A stretch of DNA of 64,000 bases from an uncultured Collinsella sp. (GTDB taxonomy: Bacteria > Actinomycetota > Coriobacteriia > Coriobacteriales > Coriobacteriaceae), in assembly GCA_900540875.1 (NCBI GenBank), contig UQHT01000005.1, forward strand, positions 52,273 through 116,272. Direction: 5' to 3'. The translations under genes and the position numbers were made by a program. Below, in pieces: positions 9,035-16,891 of the stretch; position 1 is the stretch's first letter; each line of letters opens with the position of its first letter. The notes below the pieces were generated by a model. It searched no databases. It was not told the origin of the DNA and saw only the letters and a program-made list of their open reading frames with translations.

Positions 9035-9781
9035 CTAGTCCTGCGCGTCGTTGATGGCGGTCACCGTCAATCGGGCCCCATCGACCGTAAACGATATGTC
9101 GAGCCCAGCGTAAGCCAAATGGTAAATGCGGTTTGGCTCGTGTTTGCTGCCCGCGCGGCGCGGATCCTGGTGAAGAACCTCAACCAAGCCGGGGAGCTTT
9201 GCGGGCGGGACCATGTCTTGAAGCGCTTGCGGGAACTCAACATCGAGCTCTTGCCACGGAGCATCCTCAATCCAGCCGCCGGTCGCATCCGGGTGGCAGT
9301 CCGCAAACGGAATGTAGGGCTTAATGTCGTAGATGGGCGTGCCGTCGCGCAGATCGGCCCCCAACACATGAATGATGGGACCATCGTCAGTGAGCTCGAC
9401 ACGATCGAGCTTGACACAGGTGAGCCCGATGGGATTAGGGCGAAACGGACTGCGCGCGGCAAACACGCCCACACGCTCGGCTCCGCCCAGACGCGGCGGA
9501 CGCACGGTTTTCGACCATTTTGCGTTGGTGCCGGACCTGTCCTGCGTTTTGGCATCGGCGGCTATGTCCTTAGCCGTGCCGCCGGGCGTGCCGTTTTCGA
9601 AGCGCCAGAGCAGCCATAGGTGAGAGAAGGAGTCCAGACCCTCAACCGCTGCGTTGGAGGCAAATTCCGGCTCAAAAACGATGCGTCCCTGCAGGTGAGG
9701 CGCCAAAAAGCTGTTGCGCGGGATGCCGAACTTCTGCGGCAGGTCGGTATGTATGTGTGCGATAGGTTCCATGTCGGTCAT
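9035..9781 (-). CDS. trmO: tRNA (N6-threonylcarbamoyladenosine37-N6)-methyltransferase TrmO
   Basis: A 248-residue protein of the TsaA/TrmO (UPF0066) family. It has the characteristic start (IAHIHTDLPQKFGIPR), the GLDSFSHLWLLWRF segment, and the SAM-binding signature SPFRPNPIGLTCVKL, followed by GADLRDGTPIYDIKPYIPFAD. The C-terminal roughly 70 residues form the usual second domain. TrmO methylates t6A37 to m6t6A37 in certain tRNAs and improves decoding. ATG 9781 and ATG 9772 are both possible starts. It is a single gene with no operon partner. Confidence 0.9.
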   Translation of the reverse strand: MTDMEPIAHIHTDLPQKFGIPRNSFLAPHLQGRIVFEPEFASNAAVEGLDSFSHLWLLWRFENGTPGGTAKDIAADAKTQDRSGTNAKWSKTVRPPRLGGAERVGVFAARSPFRPNPIGLTCVKLDRVELTDDGPIIHVLGADLRDGTPIYDIKPYIPFADCHPDATGGWIEDAPWQELDVEFPQALQDMVPPAKLPGLVEVLHQDPRRAGSKHEPNRIYHLAYAGLDISFTVDGARLTVTAINDAQD

Positions 9782-9913
9782 TGTACGGCATGGAGGTGTG
9801 GGACGTTACGCGCAATTCTTCGCCGCGGTCCCCCGTCGTGCAACCAACGGTTGCTTGGAAGGGCGCCCGCCGCCGCTTATGCTTAAGCCATCAACCAGCA
9901 GAAAGGAGCCGTT

Positions 9914-10741
9914 ATGGCCTTCGCAGAAAAGCTCATCGCTGTCCGTCGCGCCCATCACCTAACCCAAGAGCAGCTCGCCGCCAAGCTCTTCGTCACACGC
10001 CAAGCCATCAGCCGTTGGGAGCGCGGTGAGGTCACACCGGGCATCGACATGATGAAGCTCATTGCCGCTGTGACCGGCGAGCCCCTGTCTCACCTGCTCG
10101 AAATGCCCGAGCACTACTGCCAGAGCTGCGGCATGATACTCACGCCCGACGACTGCGGTACCGATGCTCACGGCGCCACGACCGACCATTACTGCAAGTG
10201 GTGCTACGACCACGGCAAGTACACCTACGAGACCACGATGGAGGCAATGATCGAGGACTGCGCTCCGCGCCTGGCGCAAAACACCGGCATGTCGCTCGAC
10301 GAGGCTGTCTCGCTCATGGGCGCCGTGCTGCCGCAACTGGAGCGCTGGCGTACCGTGCAGGAAAACGAGGAGCGCTACGGCGCCGAGGCACGGGCGCGCT
10401 ATGGCGATGAGGCTATCGATGCAGCAAACGAAACGTTACTGGACATGGATCCTCAGACATGGAACGACATGAAAGAACTTGAACGCGCTATTCTGGGTCA
10501 GCTCTCGATTGCCATGGGCGACGGGGATCCCAAGAGCACCGAGGCCCAAAAACTTGTTGCGATGCATCGCCGTTGGATTAGCCTCAACTGGGGAAGCGAG
10601 CCCCAAGACGAGGCATATCTGGGGCTCGCCCACGGCTACCTCGCCGATCAGCGCTTTATCGACTACTACGACAAGCCCTGCGGCGCCGGCGCCACGGCGC
10701 TTCTGGTTCAGGCGATCGAGTCGTCGTTGACGCGCGCATAG
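9914..10741 (+). CDS. XRE-family regulator with zinc ribbon and TipAS-like C-terminal domain
   Basis: A 275-residue protein starting behind AGAAAGGAG. Residues 1-60 are an HTH_3 domain (QEQLAAKLFVTRQAISRWERG). Residues about 68-100 carry cysteine pairs (CQSCGM and CKWC) as in the 'putative zinc ribbon' found after XRE domains. The rest, including the WNDMKELERAI region and the C-terminal AYLGLAHGYLADQRFIDYYD segment, resembles the TipAS antibiotic-recognition domain of MerR-type TipA. The fusion suggests a one-component sensor of hydrophobic peptides or drugs, but the ligand is inferred. It is 52 bases upstream of the glutaredoxin gene and probably shares its transcript. Confidence 0.8.
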   Translation: MAFAEKLIAVRRAHHLTQEQLAAKLFVTRQAISRWERGEVTPGIDMMKLIAAVTGEPLSHLLEMPEHYCQSCGMILTPDDCGTDAHGATTDHYCKWCYDHGKYTYETTMEAMIEDCAPRLAQNTGMSLDEAVSLMGAVLPQLERWRTVQENEERYGAEARARYGDEAIDAANETLLDMDPQTWNDMKELERAILGQLSIAMGDGDPKSTEAQKLVAMHRRWISLNWGSEPQDEAYLGLAHGYLADQRFIDYYDKPCGAGATALLVQAIESSLTRA

Positions 10742-10792
10742 ACCGCGGCGGCTTTGGGTATTTCAATCGAAACCCCAACCGATTGGAGACCT

Positions 10793-11038
10793 ATGGCTAC
10801 TGATCACAAGCTCGAGCTGTACGTTATGACCGGCTGTCCGTATTGCATAAAGGTCAAGCGCTTTTTGGCCGATAACGGCCTAACCATCTTAGAGCGAAAC
10901 ATCTCGACCGATTCCGATGCCGAGCAGACACTCATCGCCGTCGGCGGAAAACGCCAGGTTCCCTGCCTGTTCATCGACGGCAAGCCACTCTACGAATCGA
11001 GCGACATCATCGCCTGGGTACAGGAGAACCTGATCTAG
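10793..11038 (+). CDS. Glutaredoxin-like protein
   Basis: An 81-residue thioredoxin-fold protein. ATG 10793 is chosen because GGAG lies five bases upstream and the domain begins immediately. The dithiol active site is TGCPYCIKVK, followed by the cis-proline segment RQVPCLFIDGKPLYESSDII. The CPYC motif is that of classical dithiol glutaredoxins. It probably reduces disulfides or mixed disulfides in the cytoplasm; whether the cell makes glutathione is not shown here, so another low-molecular-weight thiol may be the partner. Confidence 0.88.
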   Translation: MATDHKLELYVMTGCPYCIKVKRFLADNGLTILERNISTDSDAEQTLIAVGGKRQVPCLFIDGKPLYESSDIIAWVQENLI

Positions 11039-11039
11039 T

Positions 11040-11102
11040 ACTCATTGGGGACGCACTTAAATGAGTAGTTCCACTCATTGGGGACGCACTTAAATGAGTA
11101 GT
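11040..11102. repeat. Tandem 30-bp repeat after the glutaredoxin gene
   Basis: A 30-bp unit beginning ACTCATTGGGGACGCACTTA occurs at 11040-11069 and again, identical, at 11073-11102. It is followed at once by a GTTAAAGAACGTCCCCAA module. Each unit contains ACTCATT...AATGAGT complementary ends, so each can fold. It belongs to the same family as the repeats at 889-1049 and 11216-11272. Confidence 0.85.
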
Positions 11103-11148
11103 CGTTAAAGAACGTCCCCAATAACTAGTCCCCCGCCGAACCCAAACG

Positions 11149-11203
11149 TGTATGTCAGCATCCAAAGTCGACATTTTTCGACATCTTTGGGTGCTGACGT
11201 ACA
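11149..11203. repeat. 55-bp palindromic repeat, copy 1
   Basis: An imperfect palindrome begins TGTATGTCAGCATCCAAAG and ends CTTTGGGTGCTGACGTACA, with a TCGACATTTTTCGACA centre. A second copy of exactly the same length lies at 16103-16157, and both are followed by GCTTTT. There is no coding content. It could form a long hairpin or serve as a mobile palindromic element. Confidence 0.85.
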
Positions 11204-11215
11204 GCTTTTGCAACA

Positions 11216-11272
11216 TAGTCGTTGGGGGCGTTCTTAAATGACTAGTCGTTAAAGAACGTCCCCAACGACTAA
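11216..11272. repeat. Inverted repeat (GACTA-GTCCCC family) at the 3' end of the Dus gene
   Basis: The left part TAGTCGTTGGGGGCGTTCTT is complementary to the right part AAGAACGTCCCCAACGACTA (one mismatch), around an AAATGACTAGTCGTTA centre. The right end touches the Dus stop codon at 11273-11275. Related modules lie at 975-1004 and 11098-11130. Confidence 0.85.
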
Positions 11273-12232
11273 CTAGCCGTGAAAGCGGGCTATGGGCGCA
11301 AGTGGCTGTTCGCGAAAGACGCGCTCGACGGCGGCGCGGTATTCGTCGACCTTTTTGGTCTTGCGCACGATCTTGTGAACGTTAGCGGGATCGGCGAAGG
11401 CGCATTTGGCGTAGAACCACCACTCCTTCATGCGAAAGACCGCATTGCCGCCAATCTCTTCCGCATATGCCGCAAACAGCGTGTCGTGGAAGCGCTGCAG
11501 CTCAGCAGCCGTGGCAGTAGGGCCGCCCTTAACCATGCGAGCCAGCGCGGGGTTCGCAAGCAAGCCGCGCCCCAACATTACGTGACGCGTTCCGGGATAG
11601 GCCTCCACCAGCGCATCCATCTCCTCAAGATCAAAGATGTCGCCGTTGTAGGCCACCGGGAACGGCGCCCGCTCCAGCGTCTCGCCGTAAAACTCTTTGC
11701 GCGGCGAACCCACATAGCGGTCCTTTTGCACGCGCGGATGCACGATTAGTTCTGCCAACGGCATGCGGCAATACAGATCGAGCACGCGCTCGTATTCGTC
11801 GTCACTCTCCAGCCCCAGCCTGGTCTTGACCGACACCGGCAACGGCGACCGCCCGCACACATCGTTCAAGAACACCTCGAGCTCGTCGAGATTGCGCAAG
11901 AAACCCGAACCCTTGCCCTTGGCGACAACCGTTCCCGAAGGACAACCCAAGTTGAGATTGACCTCGCGATAACCCATGTCGGCGAGCACCTGTGCCGCCC
12001 ACACAAACTCGTCCGCGTTCTTGGACATCAGCTGAGGCACTACGTTGAGCCCCTGGTTATTGACAGGGTCGATCTCCTTAAACGCCTTGCCGCCAAAGCG
12101 GTTGCCCACGCGCGGCGGCGGCAAAAACGGCGTGTAATAACAATCGAGTGCGCCAAAACACTCCGCATGCACGCGACGGAACACATGCCCGGTAATCCCC
12201 TCCATAGGGGCCAGCGATAAATACATCAACAT
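11273..12232 (-). CDS. dus: tRNA-dihydrouridine synthase family protein
   Basis: A 319-residue FMN-dependent TIM-barrel enzyme. The start MLMYLSLAPMEGITGHVFRR holds the Dus FMN-binding element APMxGxT. The catalytic cysteine is in EVNLNLGCPSGTVV, and the family motifs VSVKTRLGL, IVHPRVQKDRY, VAYNGDI and HVMLGRGLLANP follow in the expected order. It reduces uridine to dihydrouridine in tRNA D-loops using NAD(P)H. Subfamily (DusA/B/C) is not assigned. ATG 12232 and 12226 are both possible. The gene is bracketed by intergenic palindromes on both sides. Confidence 0.9.
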   Translation of the reverse strand: MLMYLSLAPMEGITGHVFRRVHAECFGALDCYYTPFLPPPRVGNRFGGKAFKEIDPVNNQGLNVVPQLMSKNADEFVWAAQVLADMGYREVNLNLGCPSGTVVAKGKGSGFLRNLDELEVFLNDVCGRSPLPVSVKTRLGLESDDEYERVLDLYCRMPLAELIVHPRVQKDRYVGSPRKEFYGETLERAPFPVAYNGDIFDLEEMDALVEAYPGTRHVMLGRGLLANPALARMVKGGPTATAAELQRFHDTLFAAYAEEIGGNAVFRMKEWWFYAKCAFADPANVHKIVRKTKKVDEYRAAVERVFREQPLAPIARFHG

Positions 12233-12246
12233 CCACTCTCAACTCA

Positions 12247-12277
12247 ATGTGACAAAGGGACAGTCCCTTTGTCACAT
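12247..12277. repeat. 31-bp perfect palindrome (TGTGACAAAGGG family), copy 1
   Basis: Arms ATGTGACAAAGGGAC and GTCCCTTTGTCACAT are perfectly complementary around one central A. The right end overlaps the stop codon of the LysR gene (TGA, 12272-12274), so the repeat supplies that gene's last codons. Other copies: 18039-18069, 21500-21530, 28444-28474. Confidence 0.92.
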
Positions 12278-13153
12278 CCCATTCAAGCGGTTCAGGAACT
12301 CTTCGCAGGCGCGAGAACGCAGGCGATATTTTTTCCACACCAGATACGATGCAATGGTGAGCGGCGGCTCAAACGGGATAAAACGCAGGTCGCTGCTTTC
12401 ATCTATCTGCAACAAGCTTCCAATACCAACCGCACATGCGGTGCCCGAACGCACCAGGTGCGACGCGTTGCCGATCAGATCGAAATGCCCCACGACGTTG
12501 AGGTCATCGAAGCTGAAGACGCCGCCCGACCACACTTCGAGATCGAACGCTCGATTCGAGGTACGCGAACTCACCAGCAGCGGCATCTTCGCCACGTCCG
12601 CAGGCGTTAACACGTCCAGGCCACCCCATGGACCGCTCGCGGCGACAACGGCGCCGGCCCGGTCAGCCTCAGGCATACGGATCCACTCGTATTTCTCGAC
12701 GTTAACGGGCTCCAACAGCAGGGCAAAGTCGAGCAAGCCACGCTCCAAGCGCTCCTCCACCGCATCGGCATTGCCGGTATAGAGCTCAATCGTCACTCCG
12801 GGATGACTCCGATGCAGCTCCGCAAAAGTATCGAGCACCAGCCGCATCGATTTGGTTTCGCCGGCTCCAATGCGGATAACGCCTGCAATGCCGAGCTCCC
12901 GATCCGCCAACTCTAGCTCGGTCTGTTCCACCAGCAAGACAATCTCCTCGGCGCGCTGGCGCAAGCGCATGCCATCGCTCGTGAGTACACACGATCGATT
13001 GGTGCGCTCGAACAGCTCCACGCCCAGCTCGCGTTCCAAATCGGCTATCTGGCGCGAGAGCGTGGGCTGCGTCACATGCAGCACGTTAGCAGCTTCGGTC
13101 ATGTTTTCCTCGCGGGCCACAGCAAGAAAATAACGCAGCGTTCGCAGCTCCAT
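12272..13153 (-). CDS. LysR-family transcriptional regulator
   Basis: A 293-residue LTTR. ATG 13153 is used because GAAGGAG lies seven bases upstream and the protein then starts MELRTLRYFLAVAREENMTE, as usual for the family. The winged HTH (EAANVLHVTQPTLSRQIADL) is followed by the linker helix and a type-2 periplasmic-binding-like effector domain. It is divergent from the aldo-keto reductase operon at 13304, with a T-N11-A dyad between the two, so it probably controls itself and that operon. The gene's last codons lie inside a 31-bp palindrome, showing that the repeat inserted at, and now forms, its 3' end. Confidence 0.92.
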   Translation of the reverse strand: MELRTLRYFLAVAREENMTEAANVLHVTQPTLSRQIADLERELGVELFERTNRSCVLTSDGMRLRQRAEEIVLLVEQTELELADRELGIAGVIRIGAGETKSMRLVLDTFAELHRSHPGVTIELYTGNADAVEERLERGLLDFALLLEPVNVEKYEWIRMPEADRAGAVVAASGPWGGLDVLTPADVAKMPLLVSSRTSNRAFDLEVWSGGVFSFDDLNVVGHFDLIGNASHLVRSGTACAVGIGSLLQIDESSDLRFIPFEPPLTIASYLVWKKYRLRSRACEEFLNRLNGM

Positions 13154-13230
13154 GATTGCTCCTTCGTGCACAACGGAGAACTTCATTCGGTCCAATTCGT
13201 TTCACATACATAATCCGTATATCTAGCTAG

Positions 13231-13243
13231 TTGCTATAGGCAA
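13231..13243. promoter_or_regulatory. Candidate LysR-type operator (T-N11-A)
   Basis: TTGCTATAGGCAA is a 13-bp dyad with perfect 4-bp arms and fits the T-N11-A rule for LTTR sites. It lies in the A+T-rich gap between the LysR gene and the divergent aldo-keto reductase gene. Function is inferred from position. Confidence 0.5.
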
Positions 13244-13303
13244 TATACATTATCAAATCTCGGAACTATCGTTACAGAAGAGAACTATCGAGAAAGGAAG
13301 CGC

Positions 13304-14152
13304 ATGGAATACATCACGCTCAATAACGGCATCAAAATCCCCCAGCTAGGACTTGGCACGTATCTGCTTAAACCCGACGATGCCCAATCGTCGGTTACCT
13401 CCGCACTCGGCATGGGGTATGAGCTCATCGACACTGCCAATGCATACGTGAATGAGCGAGCAGTGGGTCGTGGCGTGCGCGAATCAGACTTGCCGCGCGA
13501 AAACGTGTTTCTCGAAACCAAGCTCTGGCCCTATTTTTACAATAGCGACACCGCCGTCGACGAAACGCTCGAGCGTCTGAACACACCTTACATCGACCTC
13601 ATGATTCTGCACCAACCCGCAGGCGACTACTTGGCGGGCTATGAGAAGCTTGAGATCGCGTACAAGGAAGGCAAGCTCCGCTCCATCGGAATCTCCAATT
13701 TCGACGAGAACGAAATCGAGAAGCTTCTCGCAAATTGCGAGATCGTTCCATCCCTTATTCAGGTCGAGTGCCATCCGTATTTCCCGCAGACCGAACTGAA
13801 GAAGTTGCTCGCCCAGCACGACATTGCATTGCAGGCGTGGTACCCGCTCGGCGGGCGCGGTAACAGCAGCATCATGAACGAGCCCGTCGTGCGCGACCTC
13901 GCTGTCAAGTATGGCAAAACGCCTGCTCAAATCATTATGCGTTGGCATATCCAAGAGGGAAATATCGTCATTCCAGGCTCCAAGAATCCGACGCACATCG
14001 CCGACAACATCGATGTCTTCGACTTCGAGCTCACGGACAGCGACATGACCGCCATGGCTACCCTCGATCGCGGGAAACCCTTCTATGAGCGCACGCCCGA
14101 GAAGCTTGCGCAATATGCCGCCTGGCACCCCGACGTTGAGAACCAGAAATAG
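13304..14152 (+). CDS. Aldo/keto reductase (2,5-diketo-D-gluconate reductase-like)
   Basis: A 282-residue (alpha/beta)8 NADPH-dependent oxidoreductase behind GAGAAAGGAAGCGC. The start ITLNNGIKIPQLGLGTYLL, the catalytic Asp and Tyr in LIDTANAYVNE, the catalytic Lys in LETKLWPY, and the cofactor-binding VIPGSKNPTHI mark the AKR5-like group. It reduces aldehydes or ketones to alcohols; the true substrate is not predictable from sequence. It is the first gene of a run with a second reductase, a 79-residue protein and a flavodoxin, all downstream of a divergent LysR gene. Confidence 0.9.
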   Translation: MEYITLNNGIKIPQLGLGTYLLKPDDAQSSVTSALGMGYELIDTANAYVNERAVGRGVRESDLPRENVFLETKLWPYFYNSDTAVDETLERLNTPYIDLMILHQPAGDYLAGYEKLEIAYKEGKLRSIGISNFDENEIEKLLANCEIVPSLIQVECHPYFPQTELKKLLAQHDIALQAWYPLGGRGNSSIMNEPVVRDLAVKYGKTPAQIIMRWHIQEGNIVIPGSKNPTHIADNIDVFDFELTDSDMTAMATLDRGKPFYERTPEKLAQYAAWHPDVENQK

Positions 14153-14159
14153 GAGCATC

Positions 14160-15179
14160 ATGCAGTACACAACCCTTGGCCATTCCGGCATTAAAGTCTC
14201 TAAACTCTGCCTGGGAGGCATGAGCTTTGGCGAGCCCAGCCCCGACTTTCATCAGTGGACCATCGGACCCGACGACACACGCGCCGTCATCAAACGCGCA
14301 CTCGACACCGGAATCAACTTTATCGATACCGCGAACTGCTACAGCTTTGGCACGAGCGAAGAGTACATTGGCGCCGCCCTGCGCAATCTGGGAATCGCTC
14401 GCGAGAGCGTCGTGCTGGCTAGCAAGGTTCACTTCAACGAAGGCGGCCTTTCCGCCGACGCCATCAAACGCGAGATCGAAGGCTCGCTCAAGCGCTTGGG
14501 CACCGATTACCTAGACCTCTACATCATTCACCGCTTCGATTACGACGTTCCCATGGAAGAGACCATGGAAGCGCTCGATGATCTGGTGCGCGAGGGCAAG
14601 GTTCGCGCGCTCGGCGCCAGCGCTATGTATGCTTACCAGCTGCACAACCTGCAGATCGTCGCGCGCGACCACGGATGGGCGCCCTTTACGAGCATGCAGT
14701 GCCACTACAACCTGCTGTACCGAGAGGACGAGCGGGAGATGATTCCGGTGTGCCGCCAGTTTGACATGGCCCTTACGCCATACAGCCCCCTGGCGTCGGG
14801 ACACCTCTGCCGCCCCACGTGGGAAAGCTCGAGCACACGTGGCACCACCGACACGACCATGGCCAACAAGTACGACCATGATCGCGCCATCGACATGCCC
14901 GTCATTGAGCGCGTGGCCAAGATTGCCGCCGATCATGACGTGCCGATGGCGCAGATTGCGCTGGCATGGCACTGGGCACGTGGCGTCGAGGCCCCCATCG
15001 TGGGCTGCTCCAAGCCCGAGCGCGTCGACGACGCCGTGGCCGCGCTCGACGTAACGCTCTCGCCCGCCGAGATCGAGTTCCTCGAAGAGCTCTATCAACC
15101 GCACGCGCTCGTTGGTCCCAAGGCCCGTCCCGGCGAAAAGCCGCTTGCCGGCACCACCAAGGTCAAAACCACAAAGTGA
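14160..15179 (+). CDS. Aldo/keto reductase (YajO/tas-like group)
   Basis: A 339-residue reductase. ATG 14160 follows the previous stop by eight bases with AGGAG immediately before it. It starts MQYTTLGHSGIKVSKLCLGGM and has FIDTANCYSFGTSEEYIG (catalytic Asp/Tyr), VLASKVHF (Lys) and LYIIHRFD. The C-terminal IVGCSKPERVDDAVAAL segment binds the NADPH phosphate. This belongs to the larger AKR11/12-like group rather than the AKR5 group of its neighbour, so the pair is not a recent duplication. It is probably co-transcribed with the upstream reductase under the LysR protein. Confidence 0.9.
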   Translation: MQYTTLGHSGIKVSKLCLGGMSFGEPSPDFHQWTIGPDDTRAVIKRALDTGINFIDTANCYSFGTSEEYIGAALRNLGIARESVVLASKVHFNEGGLSADAIKREIEGSLKRLGTDYLDLYIIHRFDYDVPMEETMEALDDLVREGKVRALGASAMYAYQLHNLQIVARDHGWAPFTSMQCHYNLLYREDEREMIPVCRQFDMALTPYSPLASGHLCRPTWESSSTRGTTDTTMANKYDHDRAIDMPVIERVAKIAADHDVPMAQIALAWHWARGVEAPIVGCSKPERVDDAVAALDVTLSPAEIEFLEELYQPHALVGPKARPGEKPLAGTTKVKTTK

Positions 15180-15183
15180 TGCC

Positions 15184-15423
15184 ATGGACGACGACATCAT
15201 CGACGGCCTACGCGACGCCGGCTGCAGCGAAGAGTTTATCGAGCTGTACGGTACTGCCGCCAGCGACTGCGCGCGCATTTGCCTACTAAAACGGCATCGC
15301 CGCGAATTGCTCAATGATATACACGCAGGGCAGCAGAAGCTCGAATGCCTTGACTATCTCATCTATCGGCTACGCAACGCCTCAACCGGATGCTGTTCAA
15401 GCCGCTCGGTATCGCGGCCATGA
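15184..15423 (+). CDS. Small helical protein of unknown function in the reductase cluster
   Basis: A 79-residue protein starting at ATG 15184, five bases after the aldo/keto reductase stop. It begins MDDDIIDGLRDAGCSEEFIE and has a predicted helical middle (RRELLNDIHAGQQKLECLDY). Similar short proteins often follow reductase, flavodoxin or MerR genes in gut bacteria, from memory, but no function is known. Tight spacing supports a real gene translated with its neighbour. Confidence 0.6.
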   Translation: MDDDIIDGLRDAGCSEEFIELYGTAASDCARICLLKRHRRELLNDIHAGQQKLECLDYLIYRLRNASTGCCSSRSVSRP

Positions 15424-15505
15424 GGCGGCACTTAATAGCACCTCACCATGGCACCAAATACTGCCTCACCATAAAGCCTAAACCGCAGCAACGAAAGGAA
15501 CTCCA

Positions 15506-15979
15506 ATGACTAAGGCACTTGTGGCATATTTCAGCGCATCGGGAACCACGATGGACGTTGCGAGCCGCTTGGCTCGCGTGACGGACAGTGACCTGTTCGC
15601 CATTGTGCCCGCCAATCCATACACAAGCGCCGACCTTAACTGGCGCGACAAGCAGAGCCGCAGCACACTCGAGGCTGCCGACCCCTCCTGCCGCCCTGCC
15701 ATAACCTCTAGAGTGGAGCACATCGAAGGCTACGACACCATCTTTTTGGGTTTCCCCATCTGGTGGTACGTGGCACCGGCGATTATCAACACATTCCTTG
15801 AGTCTTACGACCTGACAGGCAAGACGATCGTCCTGTTTGCCACCTCGGGCGGAAGCGGAATGGGCAAAACGGCGTCGGTCCTTAGGGCAAGCGCTCCGGG
15901 CGCAAAGATCGTTGACGGCGGCATTCTCAACAACGCAAGCAACGCCAGCCTCGAGAAGTTCGCGGCAAGGTACCTCTAA
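15506..15979 (+). CDS. Flavodoxin family protein
   Basis: A 157-residue flavodoxin-like protein behind ACGAAAGGAA. The FMN phosphate loop is YFSASGTTMDVA; the isoalloxazine-flanking segment is LGFPIWWYVAPAI, with ATSGGSGMGKT as the third loop. The WWY and SGGSG motifs are typical of the Flavodoxin_4 / NAD(P)H-dependent reductase group. It probably carries electrons or reduces a quinone or other small molecule next to the two aldo-keto reductases. Length is normal for the family. Confidence 0.88.
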   Translation: MTKALVAYFSASGTTMDVASRLARVTDSDLFAIVPANPYTSADLNWRDKQSRSTLEAADPSCRPAITSRVEHIEGYDTIFLGFPIWWYVAPAIINTFLESYDLTGKTIVLFATSGGSGMGKTASVLRASAPGAKIVDGGILNNASNASLEKFAARYL

Positions 15980-16102
15980 CGCGACAAAGGCCGACAAATC
16001 GGCGGCGCGGCGGGCACGATGAAAGCGGCATCATCGAGTGGATATAGGAGCGCCTGCCCTATTCCAAAGTCGCCACCCTAACCTTTCATCCACTCCAAAA
16101 CA

Positions 16103-16157
16103 TGTACGTCAACATCCAAAGTCAACATTTTTTGACATCTTTGAATGCTGACGTACA
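16103..16157. repeat. 55-bp palindromic repeat, copy 2
   Basis: Starts TGTACGTCAACATCCAAAG and ends CTTTGAATGCTGACGTACA around an A+T-rich centre; same length and layout as 11149-11203. It lies in the 321-base gap after the flavodoxin gene, which otherwise shows no coding signal. Confidence 0.85.
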
Positions 16158-16300
16158 GCTTTTTGTATGGACCGGAGAAGGCGCAAATGGCGAACCCATC
16201 GAGCCGTCAAGACACTTTAGCCGCATGACCATGCACTCATCGATGGCAGGATTCCCTATACTGAGTCACATATGACGGTATCGCGCCAAAGGAGAACGCC

Positions 16301-16828
16301 GTGACCACGTCGCAGATATCCCTGCTCGCGCTCATCTCGGTTGGAGGCATCGGCATCCTGCTTATCGGAATGAGCACGCTCATGAAAGCCGCCGCCCGCA
16401 GGAAAGCCAAGGCCTGCACCGCTATGGTCATGGGAACGGTCATTGACCACCGCTTTATGGGCGAAGGCAGGATGTATCCCGTTTTGGAGTACACCGTCGA
16501 CGGCACGCAGTACCACGTGAGAAAACAATTCCGCGGCGTAAAGACCAAAAGCTTGTCGGGGCTCCCCGTCCGCACGCAAAGCGCGGCGTACGAAGACGCC
16601 AAGGGCTGGTTGCACGTACATACAGGGCCCATCGCACGCCTAGATACTCTCGCAGAGCAGCTTTGGCCCCTCGGCAGCCAAATGACTGTGCACTACAACC
16701 CCAGCAGCCCAGACAAGAGCTATGTCGAGCGCCCTATCGTGGGCGACTTTGCCACGCTGATGTTTAACATCGCGGGTATCTTGCTCATCGCGCTGAGTAT
16801 TTTGCTCTTTGTTCTTATCCAGCGCTAG
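16301..16828 (+). CDS. DUF3592-like membrane protein
   Basis: A 175-residue protein starting with GTG behind AAAGGAGAACGCC. TM1 (about 7-27, LALISVGGIGILLIGMSTLM) and TM2 (about 150-172, FNIAGILLIALSILLFVLI) flank a beta-rich domain containing YPVLEYTVDGTQYHVRKQF and a late VHYNPSSPDKSYVE. That order (YTVDG..., then YNPxxP) is the DUF3592 signature. The function of the family is unknown. Sixty-three bases separate it from the next membrane-protein gene, so the two may form one transcript. Confidence 0.75.
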   Translation: MTTSQISLLALISVGGIGILLIGMSTLMKAAARRKAKACTAMVMGTVIDHRFMGEGRMYPVLEYTVDGTQYHVRKQFRGVKTKSLSGLPVRTQSAAYEDAKGWLHVHTGPIARLDTLAEQLWPLGSQMTVHYNPSSPDKSYVERPIVGDFATLMFNIAGILLIALSILLFVLIQR

Positions 16829-16891
16829 CTCAGACTGATACATCCCGCGCGCCGCGCGCCGTAACGACCGCCACGACTCCAAGGACCAGCT

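Noticed and set aside
11040..11102. Tandem repeat considered as a CRISPR fragment.
   Set aside because: Only two units with a 3-base interval, no spacers, and no cas genes nearby.
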